In this document: positions 24,052-32,879 of the stretch, piece by piece | Layout of the letters: each line of letters starts with the position of its first letter | Numbering within the stretch: the stretch's first letter is position 1 | DNA from: an uncultured Clostridia bacterium | GTDB lineage: Bacteria; Bacillota; Clostridia; TANB77; CAG-508 | DNA: 55,590 bases | Direction: 5' to 3' | NCBI GenBank assembly: GCA_944386685.1 | Contig: CALXCA010000012.1 | Location: 1-55,590, forward strand | The notes under the pieces: generated by a model | Database searches by the model: none | What the model was told of the DNA's origin: nothing | Seen by the model: only the letters and a program-made list of their open reading frames with translations | Translations under genes and position numbers: made by a program

Positions 24052-25092
24052 ATGTCGTTTTTAGATTTTCAAAGTGAAAGTCCAGAGTTTTTGAACAACT
24101 ATCTAAAATATGTGAGATTTATAAGTTTTAATGCAGAAACAACAGTAAATGAAGCATATTTTGATTTAAGAACACTTTTAAGATTTATAAAACTTATGCT
24201 ATATGATGAATCAAAACTTAATAATTTTGATCCTGATTATTTTAAAACTATTTCTATAAAAGAAATAACACTATCAGATATGAGAAAAGTTACAAATCAG
24301 GATTTGCATAATTTTATAAGATTTCTACATGATGATTTGAAAAATAGTCCAAAAACAAGAAATAAAAAACTGGCATCTTTAAAAAAATTATTTGAGTATT
24401 TATCTGCAAATAATTATATACCAACTAATCCATCATTAGGGCTTCATTCTGCAAAAGTTGAAAAAAGATTACCAAAGTATTTAACATTAGAGCAAAGCAA
24501 AAAATTGTTATCAAATACTATAAAATCTGATTCTATAAACAAAATAAGGAATTATGCAATAACATGTATATTTCTTAATTGCAGTTTAAGACTATCTGAA
24601 TTAGTAGGTATAAATATCAGTAATATTAAAATTGATGATAGCGAACAAACTATTAGAGTAACAGGTAAAGGCAATAAGGAAAGAATTTTATATTTAGATA
24701 AAGCTGTATGTGAAGCAATCAATGAATATCTAAAAGTCAGACCAGTAACTGGAAGAGATAATCCTGATTATGATGCATTATTTTTAAGTTCTCATAAGAA
24801 AAGAATTTCTAGACGAGCAGTACAAACAATTATAAAGGATGAAATGATCCAAGTTAAAGAAGATAAATTAAAAGATTGTCATGTTCATATATTAAGACAT
24901 ACAAGTACAACACTTCTTTATAATGAAAACAATATAAACATTTTTATATTAAAAGAAATATTAGGACATAAAAGCCTAAAAGCTACAGAAATATATACTC
25001 ATCTTCCTGATAAAAAATTAAAAGAGATTATGGAGAATTGCACAATTTCAAGCATTTTAGAAAGAGAAAGGAGTAATAAAAATGGAGGATAA
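24052..25092 (+). CDS. tyrosine recombinase 1 of a tandem pair
   Basis: A 346-residue XerC/D-type recombinase with an N-terminal core-binding domain (to about 130) and a complete catalytic set: R180 (NCSLRLSELV), the beta-hairpin Lys in GKGNKER, H279-x-x-R282 (HILRHTSTTL), H306 (LGHKS) and nucleophile Y315 (EIYTHL). Its last 11 bp overlap the next recombinase gene. Probably cuts and joins the ends of the mobile element. Confidence 0.88.
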   Translation: MSFLDFQSESPEFLNNYLKYVRFISFNAETTVNEAYFDLRTLLRFIKLMLYDESKLNNFDPDYFKTISIKEITLSDMRKVTNQDLHNFIRFLHDDLKNSPKTRNKKLASLKKLFEYLSANNYIPTNPSLGLHSAKVEKRLPKYLTLEQSKKLLSNTIKSDSINKIRNYAITCIFLNCSLRLSELVGINISNIKIDDSEQTIRVTGKGNKERILYLDKAVCEAINEYLKVRPVTGRDNPDYDALFLSSHKKRISRRAVQTIIKDEMIQVKEDKLKDCHVHILRHTSTTLLYNENNINIFILKEILGHKSLKATEIYTHLPDKKLKEIMENCTISSILERERSNKNGG

Positions 25093-26062
25093 TAAAATAC
25101 CAAGTTTTTTAGAAGATTTAAGTAATTACTTATGTGGAATTAGAAATTTATCGATGAATTATATAGATGATTTAAAATTTACTATATTACAATTCTTGGA
25201 GTTTGTTAATATTCACACATTTAAAGAAAAATATGAAAACATTGAGGAAATGACTTTGAATGATATAAGAAGTATATCAAATAGAGATATTTATGGTTAT
25301 ATATATTTCTTATCTGAAAGACAATATAAGACAAATACAAGAGTTAAAAAAATTGAACATTTAAAAACTTTCTTTAATTATCTATATACTATTAGTCATA
25401 AATTATTTAGAGAACCTTTTAAGTTAATTAAAACTGAAAGAAAATTTGAACAAAAACTTCCTAACTACCTATCTCTATCTGAAGCAAGAAAAGTACAAAG
25501 TGTATATGAACATTCTTATAAAGTATCTGATATTAGAAATAATGCTATTATTCGAATAATTTTAAATAGTGGACTTCGATTATCTGAAGCAGCAGGATTA
25601 AATATAAAAGACTTAAACCTTTCAGAGAATAAATTCGTTGTAATAGGTAAAGGAAATAAAGAAAGAACATGTTATCTTAATGAACCAACTAAAAAAGCTA
25701 TTGAAGAATACTTAAAATTTAGAAATAAAATAGTTGTTGAAAATAAAAAATACAAAGATGCTTTATTTATTAGTAACCAAAATAAAAGATTAAGCAAAAG
25801 ACAAATAAGAACAATTGTTAAGGAGGCATACAAGAAAGCAGAACTTGATGAAACAAAATATGCTACACATACATTAAGGCATACATGTGCTACCCTCTTG
25901 TATAGAAATGGCACTGATATAAAAACAATAAAAGAAGTTTTAGGACATGTTCAAATTGATACAACTGAAATTTATACTCATTTATATAATAAACAAGTTA
26001 TGGATGCTATGCTAGAACACCCTATGGCAAACTTTATGATGGCAGATGCAGTTGGATATTAA
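25082..26062 (+). CDS. tyrosine recombinase 2 of a tandem pair
   Basis: A 326-residue recombinase related to the preceding one, with R166 (NSGLRLSEAAG), K190, H263-x-x-R266 (HTLRHTCATLL), H289 (LGHVQ) and Y298 (EIYTHL). All catalytic residues are present. Overlap with recombinase 1 and the coupled small gene at 26079 suggest they act as one machine, as TnpA/B/C do in Tn554-type elements; the lengths differ from Tn554. Confidence 0.88.
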   Translation: MEDNKIPSFLEDLSNYLCGIRNLSMNYIDDLKFTILQFLEFVNIHTFKEKYENIEEMTLNDIRSISNRDIYGYIYFLSERQYKTNTRVKKIEHLKTFFNYLYTISHKLFREPFKLIKTERKFEQKLPNYLSLSEARKVQSVYEHSYKVSDIRNNAIIRIILNSGLRLSEAAGLNIKDLNLSENKFVVIGKGNKERTCYLNEPTKKAIEEYLKFRNKIVVENKKYKDALFISNQNKRLSKRQIRTIVKEAYKKAELDETKYATHTLRHTCATLLYRNGTDIKTIKEVLGHVQIDTTEIYTHLYNKQVMDAMLEHPMANFMMADAVGY

Positions 26063-26078
26063 AAAGGAGGATTTTATA

Positions 26079-26411
26079 ATGGATACAAGACCAAGTTTTG
26101 ATAAAACAGCTATACATTCTGTAGAACTTAATTTATTAGATGGACAAGTTGATTTAATATTAAGATCTTTAGAATTATATAGCTATAATCTTGAATTTAT
26201 GCTAAATGCTGAAGAATCAGATGAAGAAAAAAAGAGGGAAAAACTAGCACAACTAAAATATACTTATGAACAAGTATTATCAAGCCTTGCAGAACAAGTA
26301 AATGGAAAAGCTGAAGAATATGAAAATAGAAGAACAACAGGAAGAAATATGCTTGGAGATAACATTATAGATATAATACCTGCTAATAAAGAAAAATTTC
26401 AAGTTGGATAA
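26079..26411 (+). CDS. small acidic partner of the tandem recombinases
   Basis: A 110-residue protein from the ATG at 26079, placed 8 bases after AAGGAGG; a longer in-frame start at 26046 lies inside recombinase 2. Mostly helical (a likely coiled coil from about 45 to 85) with no named domain. Its position as third gene recalls TnpC of Tn554, but similarity was not tested. Confidence 0.6.
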   Translation: MDTRPSFDKTAIHSVELNLLDGQVDLILRSLELYSYNLEFMLNAEESDEEKKREKLAQLKYTYEQVLSSLAEQVNGKAEEYENRRTTGRNMLGDNIIDIIPANKEKFQVG

Positions 26412-26730
26412 AAACGGTGGAGTAGGGGGAATAGAGGATTTTGTAAAATTATAAATTGTAATTTTTAAAAAAATAAATTATAAAAATGAAAATTTTAAAA
26501 ATAGATTCTAAAAATATAAAAATATAAAAATGAAAAATAATTTTAAAATTTTTAGTAAAAATTAAAAACTTATAAATTTAAGATTTAATTTTAAAATTTG
26601 AATTTAAATTTGTGCAATGTTAAATTTTAAATGTTCGATTTATAATTCTAAAAACGAACATTTGTTGTTTGATAAATTTTTTATAATATTTTCAGAATTA
26701 ATTATAATTTTATAAATCTAAATTTCTGAA

Positions 26731-27090
26731 AATCGTTTTTAAGACATTTTTATAATTAACCAATAAAACTAATCGTCTAAATATTAAATACTTTAATTTA
26801 CACTTACAAATATCTTGACATTATAAAACTTATATTGAATTATTATAAGATTTTTATACATATTTATTATAATAATATGTAATTTTTAATGATTTATATA
26901 AATCCATGTAATTATTGCAGCAACTTGGATTTAGCTCAAAAATCACTAAAATAACGACGCACGAGAATCGGTTTTAAGCCGTTTTTAAAAATTAGCCATA
27001 TAGTTTGTTGTCTAAAAAATAAGGCTATTTTAAGACGAATCGCTAAAATCGTTTTTAAGGCGTTTTTTTATTTAAGTAATATAAGTTGTT
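26731..27090 (+). repeat. three diverged direct repeats (AATCGKTTTTAAG type)
   Basis: Copies start at 26731 (AATCGTTTTTAAGACATTTT), 26966 (AATCGGTTTTAAGCCGTTTT) and 27047 (AATCGTTTTTAAGGCGTTTT). The last two are followed 30-40 bp later by TTGTTGTCTAAAA and TTGTTGTTCAAAA, so the unit is longer than the core. They could be recombinase or relaxase binding sites. Confidence 0.5.
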
Positions 27091-27249
27091 GTTCAAAATA
27101 TATGATCTAATATAAGAATATAAATATAATGAATAAAAATTATAATAATAAATACTAAATATAGTATAAATAAAAAAATAGCCGTTATACTGAAAATACT
27201 GAAAATGGATAAAATGAATATAAATTATAAGAAAAATAACTAAATAAAA

Positions 27250-27398
27250 GATACTATTAAGAGCTTGTAAGCAAGTAGTATCAAGACTTGAAGGGGATAC
27301 CTGAACCAGGTATTCTATATTTTACTCCTATTCCTTTTTGCACAAAACTTTGATTTTGTGCAATGTTGCACTAACAGAAAACAAAGGGCTCTTTGTTT
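27250..27398. other. cluster of four hairpins
   Basis: Stems are GATACTA/TAGTATC with inner GCTT/AAGC (27250-27282), ATACCTG/CAGGTAT (27297-27313, extendable with G-U pairs), TTGCACAAAA/TTTTGTGCAA (27338-27363) and AAACAAAG/CTTTGTTT (27379-27398). Such density suggests a structured RNA, a single-strand origin or a folded recombination site. Two of the stems share no sequence, so it is not a simple repeat. Confidence 0.55.
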
Positions 27399-27868
27399 CC
27401 CTACCTCAAAACCGTTGTTATATTTATGTTTGTATAGCCTTTTCTAACAAGTTCTAAAAATATTTTATGTATTTCCGTGAAACTATCACGACGACAATAA
27501 AAACAATTATTATCCAGATTTTTTATATAAAACATTTAAACACTTCCAGATTATATTTATTTTAAAAATATAATATTATCACTTTTATTATTTTACTTTT
27601 TATTAGCAACAGCACTGCCATATTTTGACCATAGATTTTAATAATTATTGTTATATCTGTTTCTTTAAATTTTCATATATTGATTTTAAACTGATTTCAT
27701 TTAAATATTATACTCCTATCTTCCCTTTCCTAATCTTGTAATTTTGTTTTTTCACTATATTATTAATATTAACAAAAGATTTATATATTTTTTATCCAAA
27801 ATTAAGTTGCATACATAATCTAACATATGTTATAATTAATTTATAATAAAAAAAGGGGAAAATGTGAT

Positions 27869-28303
27869 ATGAGTAAAAAAAGAAAAATAATTATAGAATT
27901 AATTGTTGCATTACTTATAATAGTGTTTATTTTGATTATTTCAATAATACATTTAAAAAATAAATCTGTAGACTCTAATTCAATTGATATTAATGTTAAT
28001 GAAACTACTGCCGAAAGACACATAATTGATGATGATGGATATAAATTTTTTGATAATGCTGTTGTAATATGTTTTAAAAGTGATATAGAAGAATCTAAAT
28101 GCAAAGAAATTATTAATGAAATAGACAACGAAGCAATAGTTAATACGAGTTTAGCGGATATTAATATATATCGTATTGTTGTAAGTCATAGTTTTACTAA
28201 ATTCTCAGAAATAGAGCAATATTGTAAAATGTTACAAGAACAATATAGTGAAGAAATTGAACTTGTAACTCCAGATATGATATTTGAAGGAGGCCCAGAT
28301 TAA
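27869..28303 (+). CDS. unknown protein with N-terminal membrane anchor
   Basis: A 144-residue protein with a basic N-terminus and a hydrophobic segment at 9-29, leaving an external domain of about 110 residues. The region FDNAVVICFKSDIEESKCKE through NIYRIVVSH resembles the small prodomain-like fold seen before subtilisin-type proteases; no protease follows, so this is only a possibility. A bidirectional hairpin lies downstream. Confidence 0.55.
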   Translation: MSKKRKIIIELIVALLIIVFILIISIIHLKNKSVDSNSIDINVNETTAERHIIDDDGYKFFDNAVVICFKSDIEESKCKEIINEIDNEAIVNTSLADINIYRIVVSHSFTKFSEIEQYCKMLQEQYSEEIELVTPDMIFEGGPD

Positions 28304-28352
28304 AAAAGCAATGCCTATCTGTTTTATTTTTTAGAATGAAAACTTGAATTTA

Positions 28353-28381
28353 GAGAGCAAATCTTTATAGGATTTACTCTC
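28353..28381. terminator. hairpin between convergent genes
   Basis: GAGAGCAAATC pairs with GATTTACTCTC at 10 of 11 positions; it lies between the 27869 gene (+) and the ECF sigma fusion (-). Confidence 0.5.
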
Positions 28382-28447
28382 TCATATTTAACCATAATAA
28401 CATGTATACAATTATTGTTATTTTAAATTATATCGAAATTACTAAAT

Positions 28448-30085
28448 TTATTGTTTATCACTTGCAACTAATACATCTGAATTGTCAACTTTTAATGCAA
28501 AATAAGTTTTTTCTTTATCAGCTTCTTTTAAATACAAAATAAAATCATCATCAAAAATAAATTCTCTATTAATATCAAGTGCACCTTTCCTTGTAGCCTC
28601 AATTAAAGCCTCACTTTTTACACTACCACCATAATTATTTAATTCAAAATCAATTGTTTGAATTGCCTGTCTAATATACCATTTAGTATTTTTAATATTT
28701 CTTCCACATAATTCATCATAATTAATTTCATCTTGAACTTTTATGAATGGAATTATTAAAACATCATTTTTGTTCCAAGTTTTAGTATCTGTATAATTAT
28801 TACTTTTTTCAATCATTTCATTATAATTGTCATCAAAACTTTTTCCTTCACCAGATGTTCTGTATAGATAAACCTCTTCCCCCTCTTGAGTTTTTAATCT
28901 AATCGCAAAATCATTTTCAGAATTATAGAATAAAATATCTACATTTTTACTTGCAGTCTGTTCTGTATCTGGTTTTATTCCAAAATATTTTACCTTTTCT
29001 TCAGAATCTCCAAACTTCGCATCATCTAAAGTTGGAAATTTTTCAAAATAATTAAATTCTTTTTTTAACATACAATATAAAACATAAGCATTTGGATCAT
29101 TCCATTCAACTTTATCTAAAATTTCGCTATTTTCATTAAATTTATCTTTAATACCTTTTTCTATTTCATTTTTTATTTTTGTTGTAGCTGGACCATGTAT
29201 TTTATAATATGAATTAGAATTTAACTGTTCTGACGTAAAAGATTGTTTATTAAGTTCATCTGCTAAATTTGATGGTCCATCTTCAAATTCAATTTTTCCT
29301 CCAATAACATCATTCATAAAGTCATTCCATACTAAGTTAAATGTTCCGCACCATACTTTATTAGTGTCCATTTCTGACAAATTAGTTGTTGTTGTTGGAG
29401 TAATACTTGCTTTTCCTTTTAAATGGCTTAAAATCTTATTACTTGCATAAACAATTCCTGTTGTTAGAATTCCAATGACTATAATGATTGATAAAAATTT
29501 AATAACTCTATTTTCTTTCATTTCTACCACCCTTTCTTCAATTAATAATTTTCGTAATTTGATTCTGGCTCTATGTAATAAATTTTTTATTTTTGATTCA
29601 CTTTTATCCATGATTTTAGCAACTTCTTTATATGATAAATCTTCAATTATAGCTAAATAAATTACCATTTGATAGTCTTCACTCATCTTGCTTATTACCT
29701 TTTTTAGTTTTTCTTGTCTTTCTTTTGAAAAAACAATATCTTCAAGTAAATTTTCTTCAACTGCAATATTTTCAAAATTGCTTTCATAATTTATTTGCTT
29801 TTTTTCTTTTTTTAGATAGTTTAATGCTCTTGATTTTGCTATAGTGTAAATAAAAGTTTTGAAAGAAAATTCAAAATTATATACTTCTTTTTTTGACAAA
29901 ATATAAAGTACAACTTCTTGGAAAATATCTTCAGAAATATCTTTATTTTTTACATATTTGAAAATGAAATAAATTAAGTTGTTTTTGTATTTGTTCATAA
30001 GTATTCCAAATGCATCGTTATTTCCATCTAAAAATTTTTTGTATAATTCTTTATCTTCTTCACATTCGTTTTTAAATGATATCAT
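28448..30085 (-). CDS. ECF sigma factor fused to a membrane-anchored extracytoplasmic domain
   Basis: A 545-residue protein. Residues 10-85 match ECF sigma region 2 and 125-180 region 4 (YQMVIYLAIIEDLSYKEVAK, then LHRARIKLRKL). From M189 the sequence looks like a second protein: MKENRVIKFLSIII leads a transmembrane helix (194-214) and an external domain of about 330 residues of unknown type. AAGGGTGG lies just before the M189 codon (29519-29521), so that part may also start independently. Fusion of sigma to a membrane sensor would localise it; alternatively two genes merged by loss of a stop. Confidence 0.75.
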   Translation of the reverse strand: MISFKNECEEDKELYKKFLDGNNDAFGILMNKYKNNLIYFIFKYVKNKDISEDIFQEVVLYILSKKEVYNFEFSFKTFIYTIAKSRALNYLKKEKKQINYESNFENIAVEENLLEDIVFSKERQEKLKKVISKMSEDYQMVIYLAIIEDLSYKEVAKIMDKSESKIKNLLHRARIKLRKLLIEERVVEMKENRVIKFLSIIIVIGILTTGIVYASNKILSHLKGKASITPTTTTNLSEMDTNKVWCGTFNLVWNDFMNDVIGGKIEFEDGPSNLADELNKQSFTSEQLNSNSYYKIHGPATTKIKNEIEKGIKDKFNENSEILDKVEWNDPNAYVLYCMLKKEFNYFEKFPTLDDAKFGDSEEKVKYFGIKPDTEQTASKNVDILFYNSENDFAIRLKTQEGEEVYLYRTSGEGKSFDDNYNEMIEKSNNYTDTKTWNKNDVLIIPFIKVQDEINYDELCGRNIKNTKWYIRQAIQTIDFELNNYGGSVKSEALIEATRKGALDINREFIFDDDFILYLKEADKEKTYFALKVDNSDVLVASDKQ

Positions 30086-30209
30086 TTTATTATCCTCATT
30101 TCTTTCAATATAAATAATTATTTATTACACTAATTATACAATATTAAATAAAAAAAGTTTTCTTATTATAATAAAATTCAGAAAAATGGTCAAGAATAAA
30201 AAATAAAAT

Positions 30210-30307
30210 TTGACATATAATTAAATATGTGCTATTATAATTATAGCAATTGCAATAAGCATGTTTCAAATACGTAAAAAGACTAGGAGTACCATTCCTA
30301 GTCTTTT
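30210..30307 (+). ncRNA. possible short transcript with own promoter and terminator
   Basis: TTGACA (30210-30215) and TATTAT (30233-30238) are 17 bp apart. A perfect 12-bp hairpin, AAAAGACTAGGA with TCCTAGTCTTTT (30277-30307), ends the unit about 60 nt after the predicted start. No convincing gene lies between, although a 26-codon ORF (ATG at 30261) crosses the hairpin. Confidence 0.4.
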
Positions 30308-30463
30308 CCTTTTGTCAGTTATCAAAATGTTTTACAATTAAGTAAACAATTAATAATGCTAACAATTTTATAAGCTATTTCAAATACAACCCTCCTCTCT
30401 ACCTTTCAGCAAAAGGATAATACTATTATAAATCTATTTCAATATTAATGTCAATATTTTAAT

Positions 30464-30485
30464 AGCCCCCCTATGGGGAGAGGCT
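30464..30485 (-). terminator. GC-rich hairpin downstream of the 30537 gene
   Basis: AGCCCCCC and GGGGAGAGGCT pair imperfectly around CTAT; unusually GC-rich for this window, like the neighbouring gene. Confidence 0.4.
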
Positions 30486-30536
30486 AACCCAATATTATGG
30501 CAGATGAAGCCTTCTATTAGGATTTTATGGATGTGT

Positions 30537-30830
30537 TCATCCAAAATACTCCGGATGTTGGTTTTCCAGGTACGCCAAAGTCAAAACCACGTCATGGTTG
30601 ATATCTTCTGCGTCCAAAATTGCAGCCACATGGTGAGCAACCTTGACAAAGTCTGCATCAACTTTGGTGCAAGCCTTGAGTTCCTCCTCAGTGGGTCTTT
30701 CTCCGGCCAGAAACCTTTCAGGAGTAATGATGGGCGGACGGTTCTCAAACCATGCCTTGTACTCATTCCAGTCCTCTAGGGTCACATAATCGCTCAGCAT
30801 TTTTTCCAACATTTCTTCGTATTCGTACAT
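30537..30830 (-). CDS. unknown 97-residue protein with atypically high GC
   Basis: The ATG at 30830 follows AAGGAGG; the longer ORF start upstream has none. The acidic helical protein begins MYEYEEMLEKMLSDYVTLED. The coding DNA is close to 50% GC by eye, against under 30% around it, and uses G/C-ending codons, which points to recent transfer from a different genome. Function unknown. Confidence 0.6.
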   Translation of the reverse strand: MYEYEEMLEKMLSDYVTLEDWNEYKAWFENRPPIITPERFLAGERPTEEELKACTKVDADFVKVAHHVAAILDAEDINHDVVLTLAYLENQHPEYFG

Positions 30831-30967
30831 TTTTTCCTCCTTGGGCAGTTGCCCTCTAAAAACATGTATGTTCGTACTTAGATGAACGGAGTAAAACACG
30901 TTTATCCATAAATATTATATATTATTTTGGCACAAAAATCAAGGCTAATCTTAACACTTCATAATTA

Positions 30968-31513
30968 TTAACTTATAATTTTATATATTCCATAAAATGC
31001 TTTTCCTAAATAATTTCTGACAAGTTCTTCATATTCCTGTTTTTCAACTCTTAAATTATTTTTACTATAATATAACATTTCATAAAATTCCGGACCTTCC
31101 TTAACAAAATATTCTAAACTTTTAAAACCATTTTTTTCATAAAAAGCTTTTCTTTTTAGTCTTTGTTCATAGTTTGCAGAATTTTCATCTAATTTTTCAA
31201 TATTCAATATAATTCTATTTTCACTATATTTTTCTTTTATTAAATCTAATATTAGAGTTCCATATCCCCTGCCCCTTAATTTATTGTCTATTGCTAAATA
31301 AAAAACAAATACAATATCTTTATAATAAACAATATACAACATTCCAATACGATTAGTATCATCATAAATTTCAAAAAAATCTGCTTTTCCCTTTTTGGTT
31401 AATAGTTTTAATAAAAACAAAGGAATTCTTTCAATTGCCGGGAATGCTTCAATATATAACTTTTTTATTTCTTTGTTAGGCTTTTTAGTACTAACTAAAT
31501 GCAATTTATTCAT
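30968..31513 (-). CDS. GNAT-family N-acetyltransferase
   Basis: A 181-residue protein from the ATG at 31513, behind GTGAGGTGG. The acetyl-CoA binding motif is LAIDNKLRGRGYGTLILDLI (motif A), followed by ENRIILNIEK and FYEKNGFKSL (motif B). Substrate unknown. It lies 27 bp downstream of the permease gene and is probably co-transcribed with it. Confidence 0.85.
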   Translation of the reverse strand: MNKLHLVSTKKPNKEIKKLYIEAFPAIERIPLFLLKLLTKKGKADFFEIYDDTNRIGMLYIVYYKDIVFVFYLAIDNKLRGRGYGTLILDLIKEKYSENRIILNIEKLDENSANYEQRLKRKAFYEKNGFKSLEYFVKEGPEFYEMLYYSKNNLRVEKQEYEELVRNYLGKAFYGIYKIIS

Positions 31514-31540
31514 TTTCCACCTCACATAAATTCGCATACA

Positions 31541-32674
31541 TTAGCTCATTTTGCTTTTAGATAATTTTTCTACAACATCTTCATTTAAAAATGTATAAAT
31601 AACAGTTGCTATAGGAACACCAATTAACATTCCTATAATTCCTGCTAGACTTCCTCCAACAGTTACTGCAAATAATACCCACATGCCAGGTAACCCAACA
31701 GAACTTCCAACCACTCTAGGATATATTATGTTACCTTCGATTTGTTGCAATATTAAAACAAATATTATAAAAACTAAAGCTTTAATTGGTTCTACTGCAA
31801 TAATTAATATTACACCAACTATTATTCCTATAAATGCTCCTACAACAGGGATTAGAGCAGTAACACCTATTAATACACTTATAGAAATTGCATATGGAAT
31901 TCTTAATATTAACATTCCTAATAAGCATAATAATCCAAGTATTGTTGCTTCTAAACATTGAACTGTAAAAAATCTTTTAAATATTGTAGATGTAGTTTTT
32001 CCAAAATTAATAATTTTATCAGCTCTTTTTCTGTTAAAATATGCATAAATTATTCTTGTTGCTTGTTTTTTTAATTTTTCTTTATCCATTAATATATATA
32101 TTGAGAAAATAAGAGCTATAACAAAATCTACTATTCCACTAACAATTCCACCTACAATTGAAATTGAAGATGTTAGTACATTTGGTATTATACCTAATAT
32201 CTGATTTTTTATTTCTTCTATATTTATTTGTTCTAATAAACTATTAATTTGTTGAGTATCTTCAATATGATTTTGTGCAAATTTTGTTATTTCTTCTACA
32301 TAAAAAGGAACATTATTTATTAACATTGTTATAACACTTATTAATTCTGGTACAATTAAATTAATAATTAAAGACAAAATCAATATAATTACAGCAAATG
32401 CAAATATTATGGCAAATATTCTTAATAGTTTCCTTTTTCTAATTTTTTTCTTTTTACTTGATTTTGATATATTTATTAGTTTTCTTTCAAAAAATGTCAT
32501 TGGAATATTTAATATAAACGCTAAACTTCCACCTAGAATAAATGGAAAAATAATGCTAACAATTTTTCCTAATATATTTCCTAAAGTTGATAAATTATTT
32601 ATTGCCCAAAAGGCTATTACTGCAACTAGAATTAGTATAATCCACTTTTTAAATTCTTTTTTTTCTTCTTTCAT
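31541..32674 (-). CDS. AI-2E family transporter (YtvI/PerM-like)
   Basis: A 377-residue polytopic protein with seven to eight membrane segments. The N-terminal pair and the C-terminal pattern (LIGVTALIPVVGAFIGIIVG, then GNIIYPRVVGSSVGLPGMWV) are typical of this family, which includes the AI-2 exporter TqsA and sodium/proton-coupled members. Substrate is not inferable. The start ATG has only a weak binding site (GTGGG). Confidence 0.85.
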   Translation of the reverse strand: MKEEKKEFKKWIILILVAVIAFWAINNLSTLGNILGKIVSIIFPFILGGSLAFILNIPMTFFERKLINISKSSKKKKIRKRKLLRIFAIIFAFAVIILILSLIINLIVPELISVITMLINNVPFYVEEITKFAQNHIEDTQQINSLLEQINIEEIKNQILGIIPNVLTSSISIVGGIVSGIVDFVIALIFSIYILMDKEKLKKQATRIIYAYFNRKRADKIINFGKTTSTIFKRFFTVQCLEATILGLLCLLGMLILRIPYAISISVLIGVTALIPVVGAFIGIIVGVILIIAVEPIKALVFIIFVLILQQIEGNIIYPRVVGSSVGLPGMWVLFAVTVGGSLAGIIGMLIGVPIATVIYTFLNEDVVEKLSKSKMS

Positions 32675-32751
32675 TTAATTTTCAACCCACTTTCTTGATA
32701 ATTTAGGACAATTTAGTACCGGTTCTGTTTTTTGCTGTTTTTAATATTATA

Positions 32752-32879
32752 GGGAAAAAAAGTGCCGGTTCTCTTTTTTCCCTTGATAAAATATTTAAGT
32801 TAAATAGAGCATTACAAAAAATGTTGCAGAAATTTCAAATTATTAAAAAGGAAAAAAGAGAACCGGCACTTTTTTTCCC
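32752..32879. repeat. 128-bp MITE-like element with 30-bp perfect terminal inverted repeats
   Basis: The left arm starts GGGAAAAAAAGTGCCGGTTC (32752) and its first 30 bases are the exact reverse complement of 32850-32879. A 67-bp AT-rich spacer separates them. Each arm contains the GTGCCGGTTCT core found eight times between 32.7 and 40.0 kb. The right arm abuts the stop codon of the next gene. No transposase is encoded. Confidence 0.75.

Larger units (their letters stand above)
26412..27868. other. 1.46-kb very AT-rich non-coding region beyond the recombinases
   Basis: No convincing gene is present on either strand. The stretch holds an inverted pair AAATGTTCG (26629) and CGAACATTT (26655), three diverged direct repeats, and four hairpins within 27250-27398. 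The 13-mer TTTGTGCAATGTT occurs twice, near 26611 and 27355. Composition and position suggest the recombination or transfer end of the element. Confidence 0.6.

Noticed and set aside
26046..26078. Upstream start for the small recombinase partner
   Set aside because: It lies inside recombinase 2 with no binding site; the ATG at 26079 follows AAGGAGG.
26412..27868. CRISPR array suggested by repeated AATCG-type units
   Set aside because: Only three diverged copies at irregular spacing (235 and 81 bp), with no cas genes.
30322..30420. Hydrophobic minus-strand peptide behind GAGGAGGG, resembling a type I toxin
   Set aside because: The sense stretch has no start codon in the right frame and only about 20 codons, so a toxin gene is not supported.
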